Origin: a virus
Strand: one strand, 5' to 3'
Length of the DNA: 64,000 nt
IMG/VR virus record: IMGVR_UViG_3300036828_000568
Location: 1-64,000 of that record
Below the pieces are notes generated by a model, which saw only the letters and a list, made by a program, of their open reading frames with translations, ran no database searches and was not told the DNA's origin. Position 1 is the stretch's first letter, and each line of letters starts with the position of its first letter. Both the position numbers and the translations under genes were made by a program. Of this stretch, positions 14,695 through 21,188 are shown piece after piece.

Positions 14695-14892
14695 CTAATG
14701 CTTCCTTATGTTTACTTCCTTTTTCTCTTCCCTGGTTAGTTCCCTCAGCCCATGCCCATCATCCGTGATAGCCATCCCGTGGCCACATTCGTAGCAGATA
14801 ACAAAGTCACCGGCCACAGGACCCCGGCCTGCGGGGCCTCCCGCTTCCATGAGGCCCTCTATTTCAACTCCACATTTGGTGCAGGCAGGCAT
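14695..14892 (-). CDS. zinc-ribbon protein
   Basis: 65 residues from the ATG at 14892, with GGAGGGT before it. Cys pairs CTKCGVEIEG and CYECGHGM, about 30 residues apart, make a classic zinc ribbon. Basic C terminus (TREEKKEVNIRKH). Coupled to the next gene upstream (TAATG). Confidence 0.65.
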   Translation of the reverse strand: MPACTKCGVEIEGLMEAGGPAGRGPVAGDFVICYECGHGMAITDDGHGLRELTREEKKEVNIRKH

Positions 14893-15068
14893 TACTCTAC
14901 CCTCCACATCTTGGTAGCGTATGTCACAAGGTCCTTGAACATCAGCCGATCCAAGGCCACATAATGATCCCCGCCCGCGCGGGGCGCGCGGAGCCATATG
15001 CTCCATCCATCGAACGATGCGTATAGGCCATCGCCCAGATATATTTCGTTTACAGCTTTTTCAGTCAT
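14892..15068 (-). CDS. conserved small phage/bacterial protein
   Basis: 58 residues. The text NEIYLGDGLYASFDGWSIWL ... GGDHYVALDR is, from memory, a widespread small-protein pattern of unknown function in phages and bacteria. Overlaps the zinc-ribbon genes on both sides, so the three form a coupled set. Confidence 0.65.
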   Translation of the reverse strand: MTEKAVNEIYLGDGLYASFDGWSIWLRAPRAGGDHYVALDRLMFKDLVTYATKMWRVE

Positions 15069-15238
15069 GGTCTAGGGGTTGCCCTTAATCGTTTGCGTAG
15101 CTCTATCTTTTCTTCTTGGGTGAGGTTAAAGTTGTCGCTTATCCAGCGGCAAACATAGCAGACGTTGCGCTCATCAATCGCACCTATGGAATGTATTTCC
15201 AGGCCACATTCTTCACATGTGAATACCCTAGCAGTCAT
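15065..15238 (-). CDS. zinc-ribbon protein
   Basis: 57 residues with CEECGLEI and CYVCRWIS as paired Cys knuckles, followed by a basic helix (NLTQEEKIELRKRLRATPRP). It is ATGA-coupled to the next gene. Likely nucleic-acid or protein binding. Confidence 0.65.
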   Translation of the reverse strand: MTARVFTCEECGLEIHSIGAIDERNVCYVCRWISDNFNLTQEEKIELRKRLRATPRP

Positions 15239-15515
15239 AAACCTCTACCTCCGGCGGGCGTTCTTCTAGCATCTTTTTGTACTCGGGCATGTGCTGGATA
15301 GCTATGGCATTCAAGCCAGACCCTACCACTATCTGCATTCCACAGCTACGGCACTCGTACAGGTCGGCTTGCCAGAGTTTATAGGATTCCCATTCAGAAG
15401 CAAATAGTTTCCCTGGGATTGCTCTTGGCTTCTTAGGCTTCATCTCCTGTACGCGAATGCCGCATCGCGCCGGTTTGAAGAATGTGCCACATGAAACGCA
15501 GATAGGTTTCAGCAC
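15228..15515 (-). CDS. zinc-ribbon protein
   Basis: 95 residues. CVSCGTFFKPARCG at the N terminus and YECRSCGMQIVVGSG in the middle supply the zinc ligands, joined by WESYKLWQAD. Overlaps both neighbours slightly. Third zinc ribbon in this minus-strand cluster. Confidence 0.65.
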   Translation of the reverse strand: MLKPICVSCGTFFKPARCGIRVQEMKPKKPRAIPGKLFASEWESYKLWQADLYECRSCGMQIVVGSGLNAIAIQHMPEYKKMLEERPPEVEVYDC

Positions 15516-16312
15516 GCCCTCCTCCTTCTGATATAGCGCCAGAACGCGAACGCGCCAAGCAAACCCGGTAATCCGGTGCCGACTATCGGACCTGGGACCG
15601 GGACTTGCTGATTTACCGGCGTAGTCATAATCAGCCCACCTACATCGCCCTGTGCAAACGGAGGGTGCGTTCCACCAGTGAATGCGAACACCTCTGTAAT
15701 CTTGAACTGTTGGCCTGGAAGCATGGCACTCAGTGTTATATCATCGATCCGCAGGCCATTGCTGAACTGGTCCTGGCCCGCGAATGATGATGTACCTCCC
15801 ACAAATGGTCCGCAGAATGGATTGGGTGTATTGCAGACTAGGACCTGGGTAGTCACTGTGTAGCCAGGAGTGCCTACTGCCGGGGTTTCGATCGTGCCCC
15901 ATTTCGTAGGTAGCGTAATCATGGGGTTGCCCGTCAACGTGCCGGTCCACGAGGCGTAGAGGTACGCTGTCCCACCTTGGGGCGGAGCAAACCCATCGTT
16001 AAAGGTAAACTCGAATGTTGGGTTCGGACCTCCTAGACCGCCGCTGAACGTGTTGCCCCCTGGAGGGATAACTCCAGCAAAAATTTGGTCGAACCCGAAA
16101 CCAGTGGGACCAGTTGGTAAAATCGGATTGCCGATAATCTGCACGTTTGGGGCTATGCCTCCAGGCGTCACAGTCCCGGTGTTGGTGCCGAGGATTGCAA
16201 TACCAGTCATGCCAGCGCCAGGATCGAAGTAACCAACAGTCACAGTGTCAGCATTTGCTGCCAGAGGGCTGAGCAGCATGGTCGTAGCTAGTAACACAGA
16301 ACGCATTTTCAT
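15509..16312 (-). CDS. secreted protein with PEP-CTERM-like sorting tail
   Basis: 267 residues from the ATG at 16312; an earlier ATG at 16351 falls inside the promoter. It has a signal peptide (MKMRSVLLATTMLLSPLAA), a beta-rich Gly/Thr/Pro ectodomain, and a C-terminal tripartite tail: PGPIVGTGLPG, a hydrophobic span, then RRRRAC. This layout is that of PEP-CTERM/VPxxG proteins sorted by exosortase-type enzymes in Gram-negative bacteria. In a phage it would place a protein on the infected cell's surface. A paralogous tail is present in 17025-17699. Confidence 0.65.
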   Translation of the reverse strand: MKMRSVLLATTMLLSPLAANADTVTVGYFDPGAGMTGIAILGTNTGTVTPGGIAPNVQIIGNPILPTGPTGFGFDQIFAGVIPPGGNTFSGGLGGPNPTFEFTFNDGFAPPQGGTAYLYASWTGTLTGNPMITLPTKWGTIETPAVGTPGYTVTTQVLVCNTPNPFCGPFVGGTSSFAGQDQFSNGLRIDDITLSAMLPGQQFKITEVFAFTGGTHPPFAQGDVGGLIMTTPVNQQVPVPGPIVGTGLPGLLGAFAFWRYIRRRRAC

Positions 16313-16349
16313 CGTGGGGTTCCTTTTCCTTTGCCCCCATGCCTTTTGC

Positions 16350-16378
16350 ATTTTACTTTACGGAAGTTAGGGATGCAA
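16350..16378 (-). promoter_or_regulatory. GTAAAG-type promoter for the sorting-tail gene
   Basis: Minus strand: TTGCAT, 17 bp ending in CCGTAAAG, TAAAAT. The transcript would start near 16343, leaving a short leader with AAAGGAA before the ATG at 16312. Confidence 0.65.
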
Positions 16379-16379
16379 G

Positions 16380-16628
16380 CTACCAAAGTTCTCTAAGGAT
16401 CATTACAGATACAAGACCTGTAATAACAAGAAATGGATCCATGATCAAAGCGTAGGACCATGGATGAAAGTATAAACCATCAACTACAGATGCAGTAACC
16501 GCTAGAGCAAAGATTACTAAATCTATTCGGCGTGCTTGGAATTTCCATATCCTTGGCCCTATATCTATATTGAGCCAGTCTAGAAACCGGTCAAACCATC
16601 GTGGCGTTTGTGGGATTGGTATTCTCAT
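16380..16628 (-). CDS. small two-span membrane protein
   Basis: 82 residues from the ATGA-coupled start at 16628. Two hydrophobic segments (LVIFALAVTASVVDGLYF and MDPFLVITGLVSVMIL) joined by a short loop. Could be a holin-like or envelope protein; it is not near the endolysin. Confidence 0.55.
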   Translation of the reverse strand: MRIPIPQTPRWFDRFLDWLNIDIGPRIWKFQARRIDLVIFALAVTASVVDGLYFHPWSYALIMDPFLVITGLVSVMILRELW

Positions 16629-16903
16629 TTGATACCGTACTTTTCTTCCAGTTGTTTGATCCATACGTCTATTTCAGTTTCTTGTTTTTCTGGCATGGTT
16701 TTGGATTCTATTTTCATGCCTACACGTTTTCTTATTTCCTTTATTTCGTCTACTGTTTCGGCACGCATAATAAGATCATAAACGATATTAAATTCAATGC
16801 TTTGACGCCTTGCCTTAATTCGAACCATAGGAAATCCTGGGCGTGAAACATAGTGATAGCGTTTGCCATGGTTGTAAAACGATTTGAGGTGGGGGTATTT
16901 CAC
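16625..16903 (-). CDS. protein resembling the N-terminal arm of a tyrosine integrase
   Basis: 92 residues from GTG. The stretch FYNHGKRYHYVSRPGF then SIEFNIVYDLIM resembles the N-terminal region of rhizobial-type tyrosine recombinases (RHGK-x-RYYFRRPGF ... EFMAAYE). No catalytic domain follows; instead a helical acidic tail. The frame is open further upstream to the hairpin at 16981, so the true start is uncertain. Could be a remnant or a captured arm-type DNA-binding domain. Confidence 0.45.
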   Translation of the reverse strand: MKYPHLKSFYNHGKRYHYVSRPGFPMVRIKARRQSIEFNIVYDLIMRAETVDEIKEIRKRVGMKIESKTMPEKQETEIDVWIKQLEEKYGIK

Positions 16904-16980
16904 AACAGGAATATCATAGAATATAGGATGGCTATTTCGATATACATCATGATATTTTACCGGAGGGGTTTGGGGAGAAG

Positions 16981-17002
16981 CCCCTCGCGCGTACGCGAGG
17001 GG
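16981..17002. terminator. perfect palindromic hairpin
   Basis: CCCCTCGCG-CGTA-CGCGAGGGG, fully palindromic and flanked by T-rich text. It ends the 17025-17699 gene transcript on the minus strand. Confidence 0.65.
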
Positions 17003-17024
17003 TATTGTTTGATAGACCAGCGAG

Positions 17025-17699
17025 TTACGCTACAGCTTCACGTCGATACCACCATGCGAAACGCTTCTGGCGGAAACGAGCAAAGCCGAGCAACAGAAGA
17101 CCGACTAGTCCCGGCAACCCTGCTCCAACGATTGGGCCAGGAACCGGAGCCGCAACATCAACGCGATAATGCTCGAAGTCGGTGATAGTGCCACCGGTAT
17201 CGCTTATCGTGAAGCTGTTGATGGTTTCGCCGTTGATGGCAGTCAACGTGAAGAAGTTTTGCCCCGGCCCGAGTGGGCCGAAGAGTGAGAGCAGGTCGAA
17301 GTTGACCGGCTTGGTTCCACCACCTGGCTCGTTCGCGGTCACGGCCACTGTCACGTCGCCGGTACCTGTGATTGAGAAGATGTCGGTGGCGGTGGGTAGC
17401 ACCGTTGTCTTGTCTGCGGCAAAGACCTGCACACTCATACTGCCAAAGTCGTTGATCTTGATATCATTGCCTGAAGCTGCTCCGGTGAAACCAGTGCAGG
17501 TAACTAGGCAAGTGAAATCAACGAACCCTGTATGCTGGCCGTTGAAGCTGCCGACGACAAGATTGCTACCGGCGACATGGCTGTCGAAGTTAACGAGATC
17601 ACCTGTACTACCACCTGTGTCAGTGATGATCACGTCCGCCTTTGCAGGCATAACGGCGAGTCCCAAAAGCATGGTCCCCGCCAACAGATACTTTTTCAT
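17025..17699 (-). CDS. secreted protein with PEP-CTERM-like sorting tail
   Basis: 224 residues. Signal peptide MKKYLLAGTMLLGLAVMPAKA, then a beta-sandwich-like ectodomain (SMSVQVFAADKTTVLPTATD ... FFTLTAINGETINSFTI) as in carbohydrate-binding or cell-surface modules. The C-terminal tail has PGPIVGAGLPG, a hydrophobic span and FRQKRFAWWYRR. Same sorting architecture as 15509-16312. Probably a surface-exposed host-modification protein such as receptor masking; the role is inference. Confidence 0.65.
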   Translation of the reverse strand: MKKYLLAGTMLLGLAVMPAKADVIITDTGGSTGDLVNFDSHVAGSNLVVGSFNGQHTGFVDFTCLVTCTGFTGAASGNDIKINDFGSMSVQVFAADKTTVLPTATDIFSITGTGDVTVAVTANEPGGGTKPVNFDLLSLFGPLGPGQNFFTLTAINGETINSFTISDTGGTITDFEHYRVDVAAPVPGPIVGAGLPGLVGLLLLGFARFRQKRFAWWYRREAVA

Positions 17700-17902
17700 G
17701 TGCTAATGTCCTTTCGGTTGTTGCACATTACTGTTGGGGAAAGGTGATACTCGGTTTTTGTTATTTCATACACGACCCTCCTTCTTGGTTGTGTTCGACA
17801 ACCTCCGAAAACCCGGTATCGTTGTACCGGGCTGTAAAGCATTATTGCAGCATGATTTGCCGAACACAAGGCGTATTTTTTGTACAGAAAACTCGCGCGT
17901 CG
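17700..17902. other. gap between the sorting-tail gene and the array
   Basis: No gene supported. CCCGGTA and TACCGGG (about 17812-17831) form a 7-bp hairpin. Read on the minus strand, this hairpin would lie between the array and the start of the 17025-17699 gene. Confidence 0.4.
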
Positions 17903-18866
17903 TGGTACTTTCTTGTAGTATGGTTCGCTCACTTGCTGTGGTACACTCTTAGGTCGCCTGGCTCGCTCACGTCACAATGGTACTCTCGCCACTTTTGGCT
18001 CACTCCCGTTCTATGGTACTCTCCATATAGTTGGTTCGCTCTTCACCTATGGTACACTTGCTTCCGTTGGCTCGCTCTCCTGGTATGGTACTCTCCAGGT
18101 GATTGGCTCGCTCTTCTTCTATGGTACATTCTGCATTCTTGGCTCACTCACGTTTTATGGTACTCTCCGTTGGGATGGCTCACTCGTACAGGATGGTACA
18201 CTCAGTCAGGATGGCTCGCTCACTTTGTTTGGTACTCTCTGTCAATATGGCTCGCTTCATTCGTATGGTACATTCGTGCGTCATGGCTCGCTTACACTTT
18301 ATGGTACTCTTCAGGCTGTTGGCTCACTCCGCGGGTTTGGTACTCTTTGGTCTTGTGGCTCGCTTCCGTTCAATGATACACTCGACCAGGATGGCTCGCT
18401 CACCTCATATGGTACTCTAACCAGTTATGGCTCGCTCTTCGACGATGGTACACTCCCAATACGTGGCTCGCTCTCATGATATGGTACTCTTCGAAGACAT
18501 GGCTCGCTCTTGTGGGCTGGTACACTCGGTCGGGGTGGCTCGCTTCCTATGGTACACTCTATGAACATGGCTCGCTCAAGTTTCCTGGTACTCTTCCCCG
18601 CGCAGGTTCGCTCACCATTTATGGTACTCTTTCCCATAGTGGCTCACTCTTCTCGTATGGTACACTCTGGCATGTTGGTTCGCTCGCAGTCTATGGTACT
18701 CTCTGCATGGGTGGCTCGCTTTCATCATATGGTACACTCAGGTGGGGTGGCTCGCTCTGTCTTATTGGTACACTCGACGCTTATGGCTCGCTCACGCACT
18801 ATGGTACTCTCGTGTCGATTTGGCTCGCTCTCTGACTCTGGTACACTCACGCTTACTGGCTTACCA
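17903..18866. repeat. 54-box alternating 18-bp repeat array
   Basis: Two 10-bp boxes alternate: TGGTAC(T/A)CT(C/T) and TGG(C/T)TC(G/A)CT(C/T). Box starts are 18 bp apart, so the pair repeats every 36 bp. The segments between boxes are 8 bp and all 53 differ. Spacing departs from 18 bp only near 17939-17978 (20 and 19), 18536-18550 (14) and 18802-18821 (19). The last box overlaps the TAA stop of the minus-strand IS110-like gene (18861-18863). Within the boxes nearly all variation is at third positions of a plus-strand frame reading G-S-L and G-T-L, and 15 of 26 segments after the GSL box end in TA, giving Tyr before GTL. In-frame stops (17916, 18477) and the spacing changes break that frame. 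Confidence 0.9.
18099..18835 (+). pseudogene. broken GSL/GTL hexapeptide-repeat coding frame within the array
   Basis: From a GTG at 18099 the frame reads GSLxxYGTLxxx repeats until TGA at 18477. An ATG at 18476 (ATGA) opens a second frame that is out of register for 24 codons, is restored by the 4-bp loss near 18540, and then reads GTL/GSL repeats to 18835. A period of six residues with conserved Gly and Leu is expected of a beta-solenoid. No signal peptide, RBS or clear start is seen, so this is listed as a relic frame, not a working gene. Confidence 0.35.
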
Positions 18867-19676
18867 AGTTCCCCACTCGGGCGGTGGTTCGATCTTATCG
18901 ATGTGCCCGAGGTGGGTTATTGGGAAAGGTTGTGGAGCATCTTTCCCAAACTCTAGCTTGTACCACACCTGATGCAAGTGGGACAAGAATATCTTAGTAG
19001 CGTACCGACGACTACGAGCATCTATCTGTGCAGGAGGCAATTTACCTGTAAGAAGATGCTTGCGTGTTTCCGTAGGTTTCTTATAGCGTGGCAAGAGTTC
19101 CCTAGCAGTCTGTGCGTTGCCGCCGTTTTCGTTGCGCTTGATTTCATATTCCTTGCGCACCTCATAGATCTTGCCGTAATAGCATTTGTCGTTGTTGTGG
19201 AATTTCATAAAGCATTGACCGATATGCCAGCACAATGTCTTAAGACCAGCATTCCAAGGGCGCTTTTCACCCTCGCCCCATTTGTCTGTGGGATCCAACC
19301 CGGCAAAGCGCCAGATATGCCCGGTGGAGGGGCAGACTTTGATGTCGATATGGGCGATTAATCCGGCTGATATTACTGGCCCAATCCCAAAAATGTTCTT
19401 CATACGACGGCCAATTTCTTTGCTGTCGCTATACCGGTCAAGCGCACTACGGAGGTTGCGTTCCAGTACATCGCTCTGTACTGCCAACCAGTTCAGGATT
19501 TCGTGTGGTTCTACCACTTCTTCAGTGGTCATAGACCGGATTTGGTTATCCGACCGTTTGCGCATTTCCTGCATGATGTAATAGCTATCAACAAGGAAGC
19601 GTGCTTCCCTATCTGATAGTGTTACCGCCGCTGTCCGTAAATCACGGGACAGTCGTTCTACAGATTCTATGTCCAT
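18861..19676 (-). CDS. solo IS110-type C-terminal (Transposase_20) domain protein
   Basis: 271 residues from the ATG at 19676, which has AAAGGAG at proper distance. Residues 1-90 are helical and charged, unlike the RuvC-like DEDD domain of IS110 transposases. Residues 95-180 match the IS110/IS116/IS902 C-terminal domain: IFGIGPVISAGLIAHIDI (95-112, HhH-like), HIWRFAGLDP (120-129) and a basic helical part. Where IS110 enzymes carry the Ser-Ser-Gly catalytic stretch this reads KWGEGEKRPWN (132-142), so the nucleophilic serine seems absent. A basic C-terminal extension follows. It is coupled by a one-base overlap to the upstream membrane-protein gene, as an operon member rather than an inserted IS. 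Its stop lies in the repeat array. Confidence 0.65.
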   Translation of the reverse strand: MDIESVERLSRDLRTAAVTLSDREARFLVDSYYIMQEMRKRSDNQIRSMTTEEVVEPHEILNWLAVQSDVLERNLRSALDRYSDSKEIGRRMKNIFGIGPVISAGLIAHIDIKVCPSTGHIWRFAGLDPTDKWGEGEKRPWNAGLKTLCWHIGQCFMKFHNNDKCYYGKIYEVRKEYEIKRNENGGNAQTARELLPRYKKPTETRKHLLTGKLPPAQIDARSRRYATKIFLSHLHQVWYKLEFGKDAPQPFPITHLGHIDKIEPPPEWGTW

Positions 19677-19963
19677 TACCATTCTCCTTTCATTGGAACA
19701 TATACTCCATTACGCTCTACTAATTGAACCGGGTTCATACCCGGTCCGACACTACGTTCTGCGCACGCCCGCACGCGCGGGGGTCGTTTTACCCATAATT
19801 TCCGACCAATGAACGTGCCTAGCTGGATTGTTAACACGCATATCCAAAACAGGCCCACTATGATTTGAGCTGCTAATTGAATTAGTAGCCCGATCAATAT
19901 CAGGGTTTCGCGCGCTAGTAGAACTAGCAGCACTCCCAGTATAAAAAAGAACACCAAGGTCAT
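19676..19963 (-). CDS. small membrane protein
   Basis: 95 residues with two long hydrophobic stretches (MTLVFFFILGVLLVLLA and LILIGLLIQLAAQIIVGLFW plus ICVLTIQLG) followed by a basic tail (RKLWVKRPPRVRAC). Inner-membrane location is likely. Stop overlaps the start of the IS110-like gene (TAATG), linking the two in translation. Confidence 0.6.
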   Translation of the reverse strand: MTLVFFFILGVLLVLLARETLILIGLLIQLAAQIIVGLFWICVLTIQLGTFIGRKLWVKRPPRVRACAERSVGPGMNPVQLVERNGVYVPMKGEW

Positions 19964-19971
19964 AGTATCAC

Positions 19972-20103
19972 CTATTCGGTGCCCCCACTTTCGCAGGGGG
20001 CTCGCGGCTTAGTCAGAATCCTTTCAGGTATCTCCACTGCCACAGGAACTGTCCCACTATGGGGGCACCACGACAGGGCCTTACTGAAATCATAGGCGGA
20101 CAT
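19972..20103 (-). CDS. possible 43-residue protein
   Basis: An ATG frame (MSAYDFSKALSWCPHSG ...) runs to TAG eight bases before the next gene's start. Its RBS (AGGGA) is too close to the ATG, so expression is doubtful, but it fills the gap and is in the operon direction. Confidence 0.3.
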   Translation of the reverse strand: MSAYDFSKALSWCPHSGTVPVAVEIPERILTKPRAPCESGGTE

Positions 20104-20178
20104 TCCCTAAACTGCCGGAGTTACTATAACCGCGACCACCGGCTGCGCGGTGCTCTTATCGAACTTAACCATGCCCTA

Positions 20179-20207
20179 ATTATACTTTACAGAAACAAGG
20201 AAAGCAA
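20179..20207 (-). promoter_or_regulatory. GTAAAG-type promoter, minus strand
   Basis: Minus strand: TTGCTT, 17 bp ending in CTGTAAAG, TATAAT. Best match to the consensus in the window. It would drive the membrane-protein/IS110-like operon, and transcription could continue into the repeat array. Confidence 0.75.
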
Positions 20208-20217
20208 TGCTCTTGTT

Positions 20218-20388
20218 TTATTTTGTTTTTCCGATTATTTCGTTCAGTTCTGCTAGGGTTTTGTCTGGAGAACTAACGACTGCACTGATTTTGCATTTTC
20301 CTGGGAATCGTATATCAAAATCCTTTATATGTTCTAACCATGATTGGATCAATTCATCAGGAAGTTCTGTTATCGTCAGGATCTTCAA
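20218..20388 (-). CDS. hypothetical protein
   Basis: 56 residues from TTG at 20388, chosen because GGAGG precedes it at six bases. KILTITELPDELIQSWLEHI then an alpha/beta continuation. Overlaps the upstream gene's end. Confidence 0.5.
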   Translation of the reverse strand: MKILTITELPDELIQSWLEHIKDFDIRFPGKCKISAVVSSPDKTLAELNEIIGKTK

Positions 20389-20521
20389 CTTCTGCCTCCA
20401 CTTTTCCTGTGCCCTCACAATGAGTGCATGGTGTAATGTCTGTAATGATAAAATTATGGGAAGTGTCCATTGTTATTACTTCACCTTCACCCTTGCAACA
20501 TGGACATGTGACCTTTGGCAT
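20357..20521 (-). CDS. DnaJ-type zinc-finger small protein
   Basis: 54 residues. CPCCKGEGEV and CTHCEGTGKV are two C-x-x-C-x-G-x-G repeats, the zinc-binding unit of DnaJ central domains. Acidic tail. GGGAGG before the ATG. Could act as an adaptor; no J domain is present. Confidence 0.65.
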   Translation of the reverse strand: MPKVTCPCCKGEGEVITMDTSHNFIITDITPCTHCEGTGKVEAEVEDPDDNRTS

Positions 20522-20703
20522 TATCGTCCTCCCTTCAGATGTATACTGTGATACCATTCTAATTTTGAAACAGTATCACGATAGCTCTTGTTTCCTGGAA
20601 TTCCAGACAAGATTTTTAATAGCCGGTTGATTTGCATATCGGTAATACCGACCGCTCGAAATGCTTCATACATCTGTAGTGCAGTGTCATCTGATACAAC
20701 CAT
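20521..20703 (-). CDS. hypothetical protein
   Basis: 60 residues, helical (DDTALQMYEAFRAVGITDMQ, INRLLKILSGI). GGAGG before the ATG. Overlaps the next gene by one base. Confidence 0.55.
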   Translation of the reverse strand: MVVSDDTALQMYEAFRAVGITDMQINRLLKILSGIPGNKSYRDTVSKLEWYHSIHLKGGR

Positions 20704-20725
20704 AGTACCTCCTATAAAGTTGGAG

Positions 20726-20815
20726 CCTCCCCGTTCCGCTTACCTGCGGTCTTAAAGCGTAGGGGGAGGCCCCTGGAGTGGAGAGCACGCCACTCCCGCA
20801 CAGAACCATGACAGG
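20726..20815 (-). other. structured spacer, possible terminator or RNA element
   Basis: GCCTCCCC (about 20727) can pair with GGGGGAGGC (about 20762) around a 25-nt region with its own hairpin, and GGAGTGG/CCACTCC forms another. It separates two minus-strand genes. It may be a terminator or regulatory leader. Confidence 0.45.
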
Positions 20816-20817
20816 GG

Positions 20818-21123
20818 TCAGGAGTCCCGTGCGTTTTCTTTTTCGACCATACCACCTCCTACAGCAAATCGAGGCAGGAACCGTTTTAAAGATCCATCGA
20901 GGATATCGAGGTGGTTATGAATTCCTAGAATATCATGCATGAAATTAAAGTCACTTGCTTCTAAAAGATGCTTTAGATGCAATGGTTTGATTTCGAAGTG
21001 AACAATCCTTAATTCTGATTCTATGTATGATGATTGAACATCACGACCATACTTCTTATACATGCGCGCGGCGCGCTCAGCAATTTGTTGTATGAGGCTG
21101 TTTTCTTCCCGGATGTTTGCCAT
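20818..21123 (-). CDS. DUF6874-like phage protein
   Basis: 101 residues from the ATG at 21123 with AAGGAA upstream. The text LRIVHFEIKPLHLKHLLEAS, NFMHDILGIHNHLD and LKRFLPRF follows a pattern I recall from small phage proteins (PLDL-x-x-LL ... F-x-F-x-HD-x-x-GI ... FLPR). Function unknown. First gene of the minus-strand module. Confidence 0.55.
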   Translation of the reverse strand: MANIREENSLIQQIAERAARMYKKYGRDVQSSYIESELRIVHFEIKPLHLKHLLEASDFNFMHDILGIHNHLDILDGSLKRFLPRFAVGGGMVEKENARDS

Positions 21124-21142
21124 CGTTGGTTCCTTAATTATG

Positions 21143-21188
21143 TTGCGAGCCCTGGAGTACGGGGGGCGTATTTTCCAGGGCTCGCAGC
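21143..21188. terminator. long hairpin between divergent modules
   Basis: GCGAGCCCTGGA and its near-perfect complement TCCAGGGCTCGC form a stem of about 12 bp around an 18-nt loop. It lies between the minus-strand operon start and the late module, insulating them. Confidence 0.55.

Noticed and set aside
17182-17706. 174-residue plus-strand frame
   Set aside because: Antisense shadow of the secreted sorting-tail gene, which has a good signal peptide and tail on the minus strand.
17744-18376. Trp/Leu-rich 210-residue plus-strand frame across the array
   Set aside because: It is the array read out of the G-(S/T)-L register; it has no signal, RBS or protein-like composition, and its box variation is not synonymous.
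17903-18866. CRISPR array
   Set aside because: Boxes are 10 bp and spacers 8 bp, two box types alternate, and no cas gene is present in the window.
18861-19676. Complete insertion sequence
   Set aside because: No terminal repeats or interrupted gene are visible and the gene is translationally coupled to its upstream neighbour.
20108-20172. Leaderless 21-residue frame exactly at the predicted start of the 20179 promoter transcript
   Set aside because: Too short and without conserved features; position could be chance.
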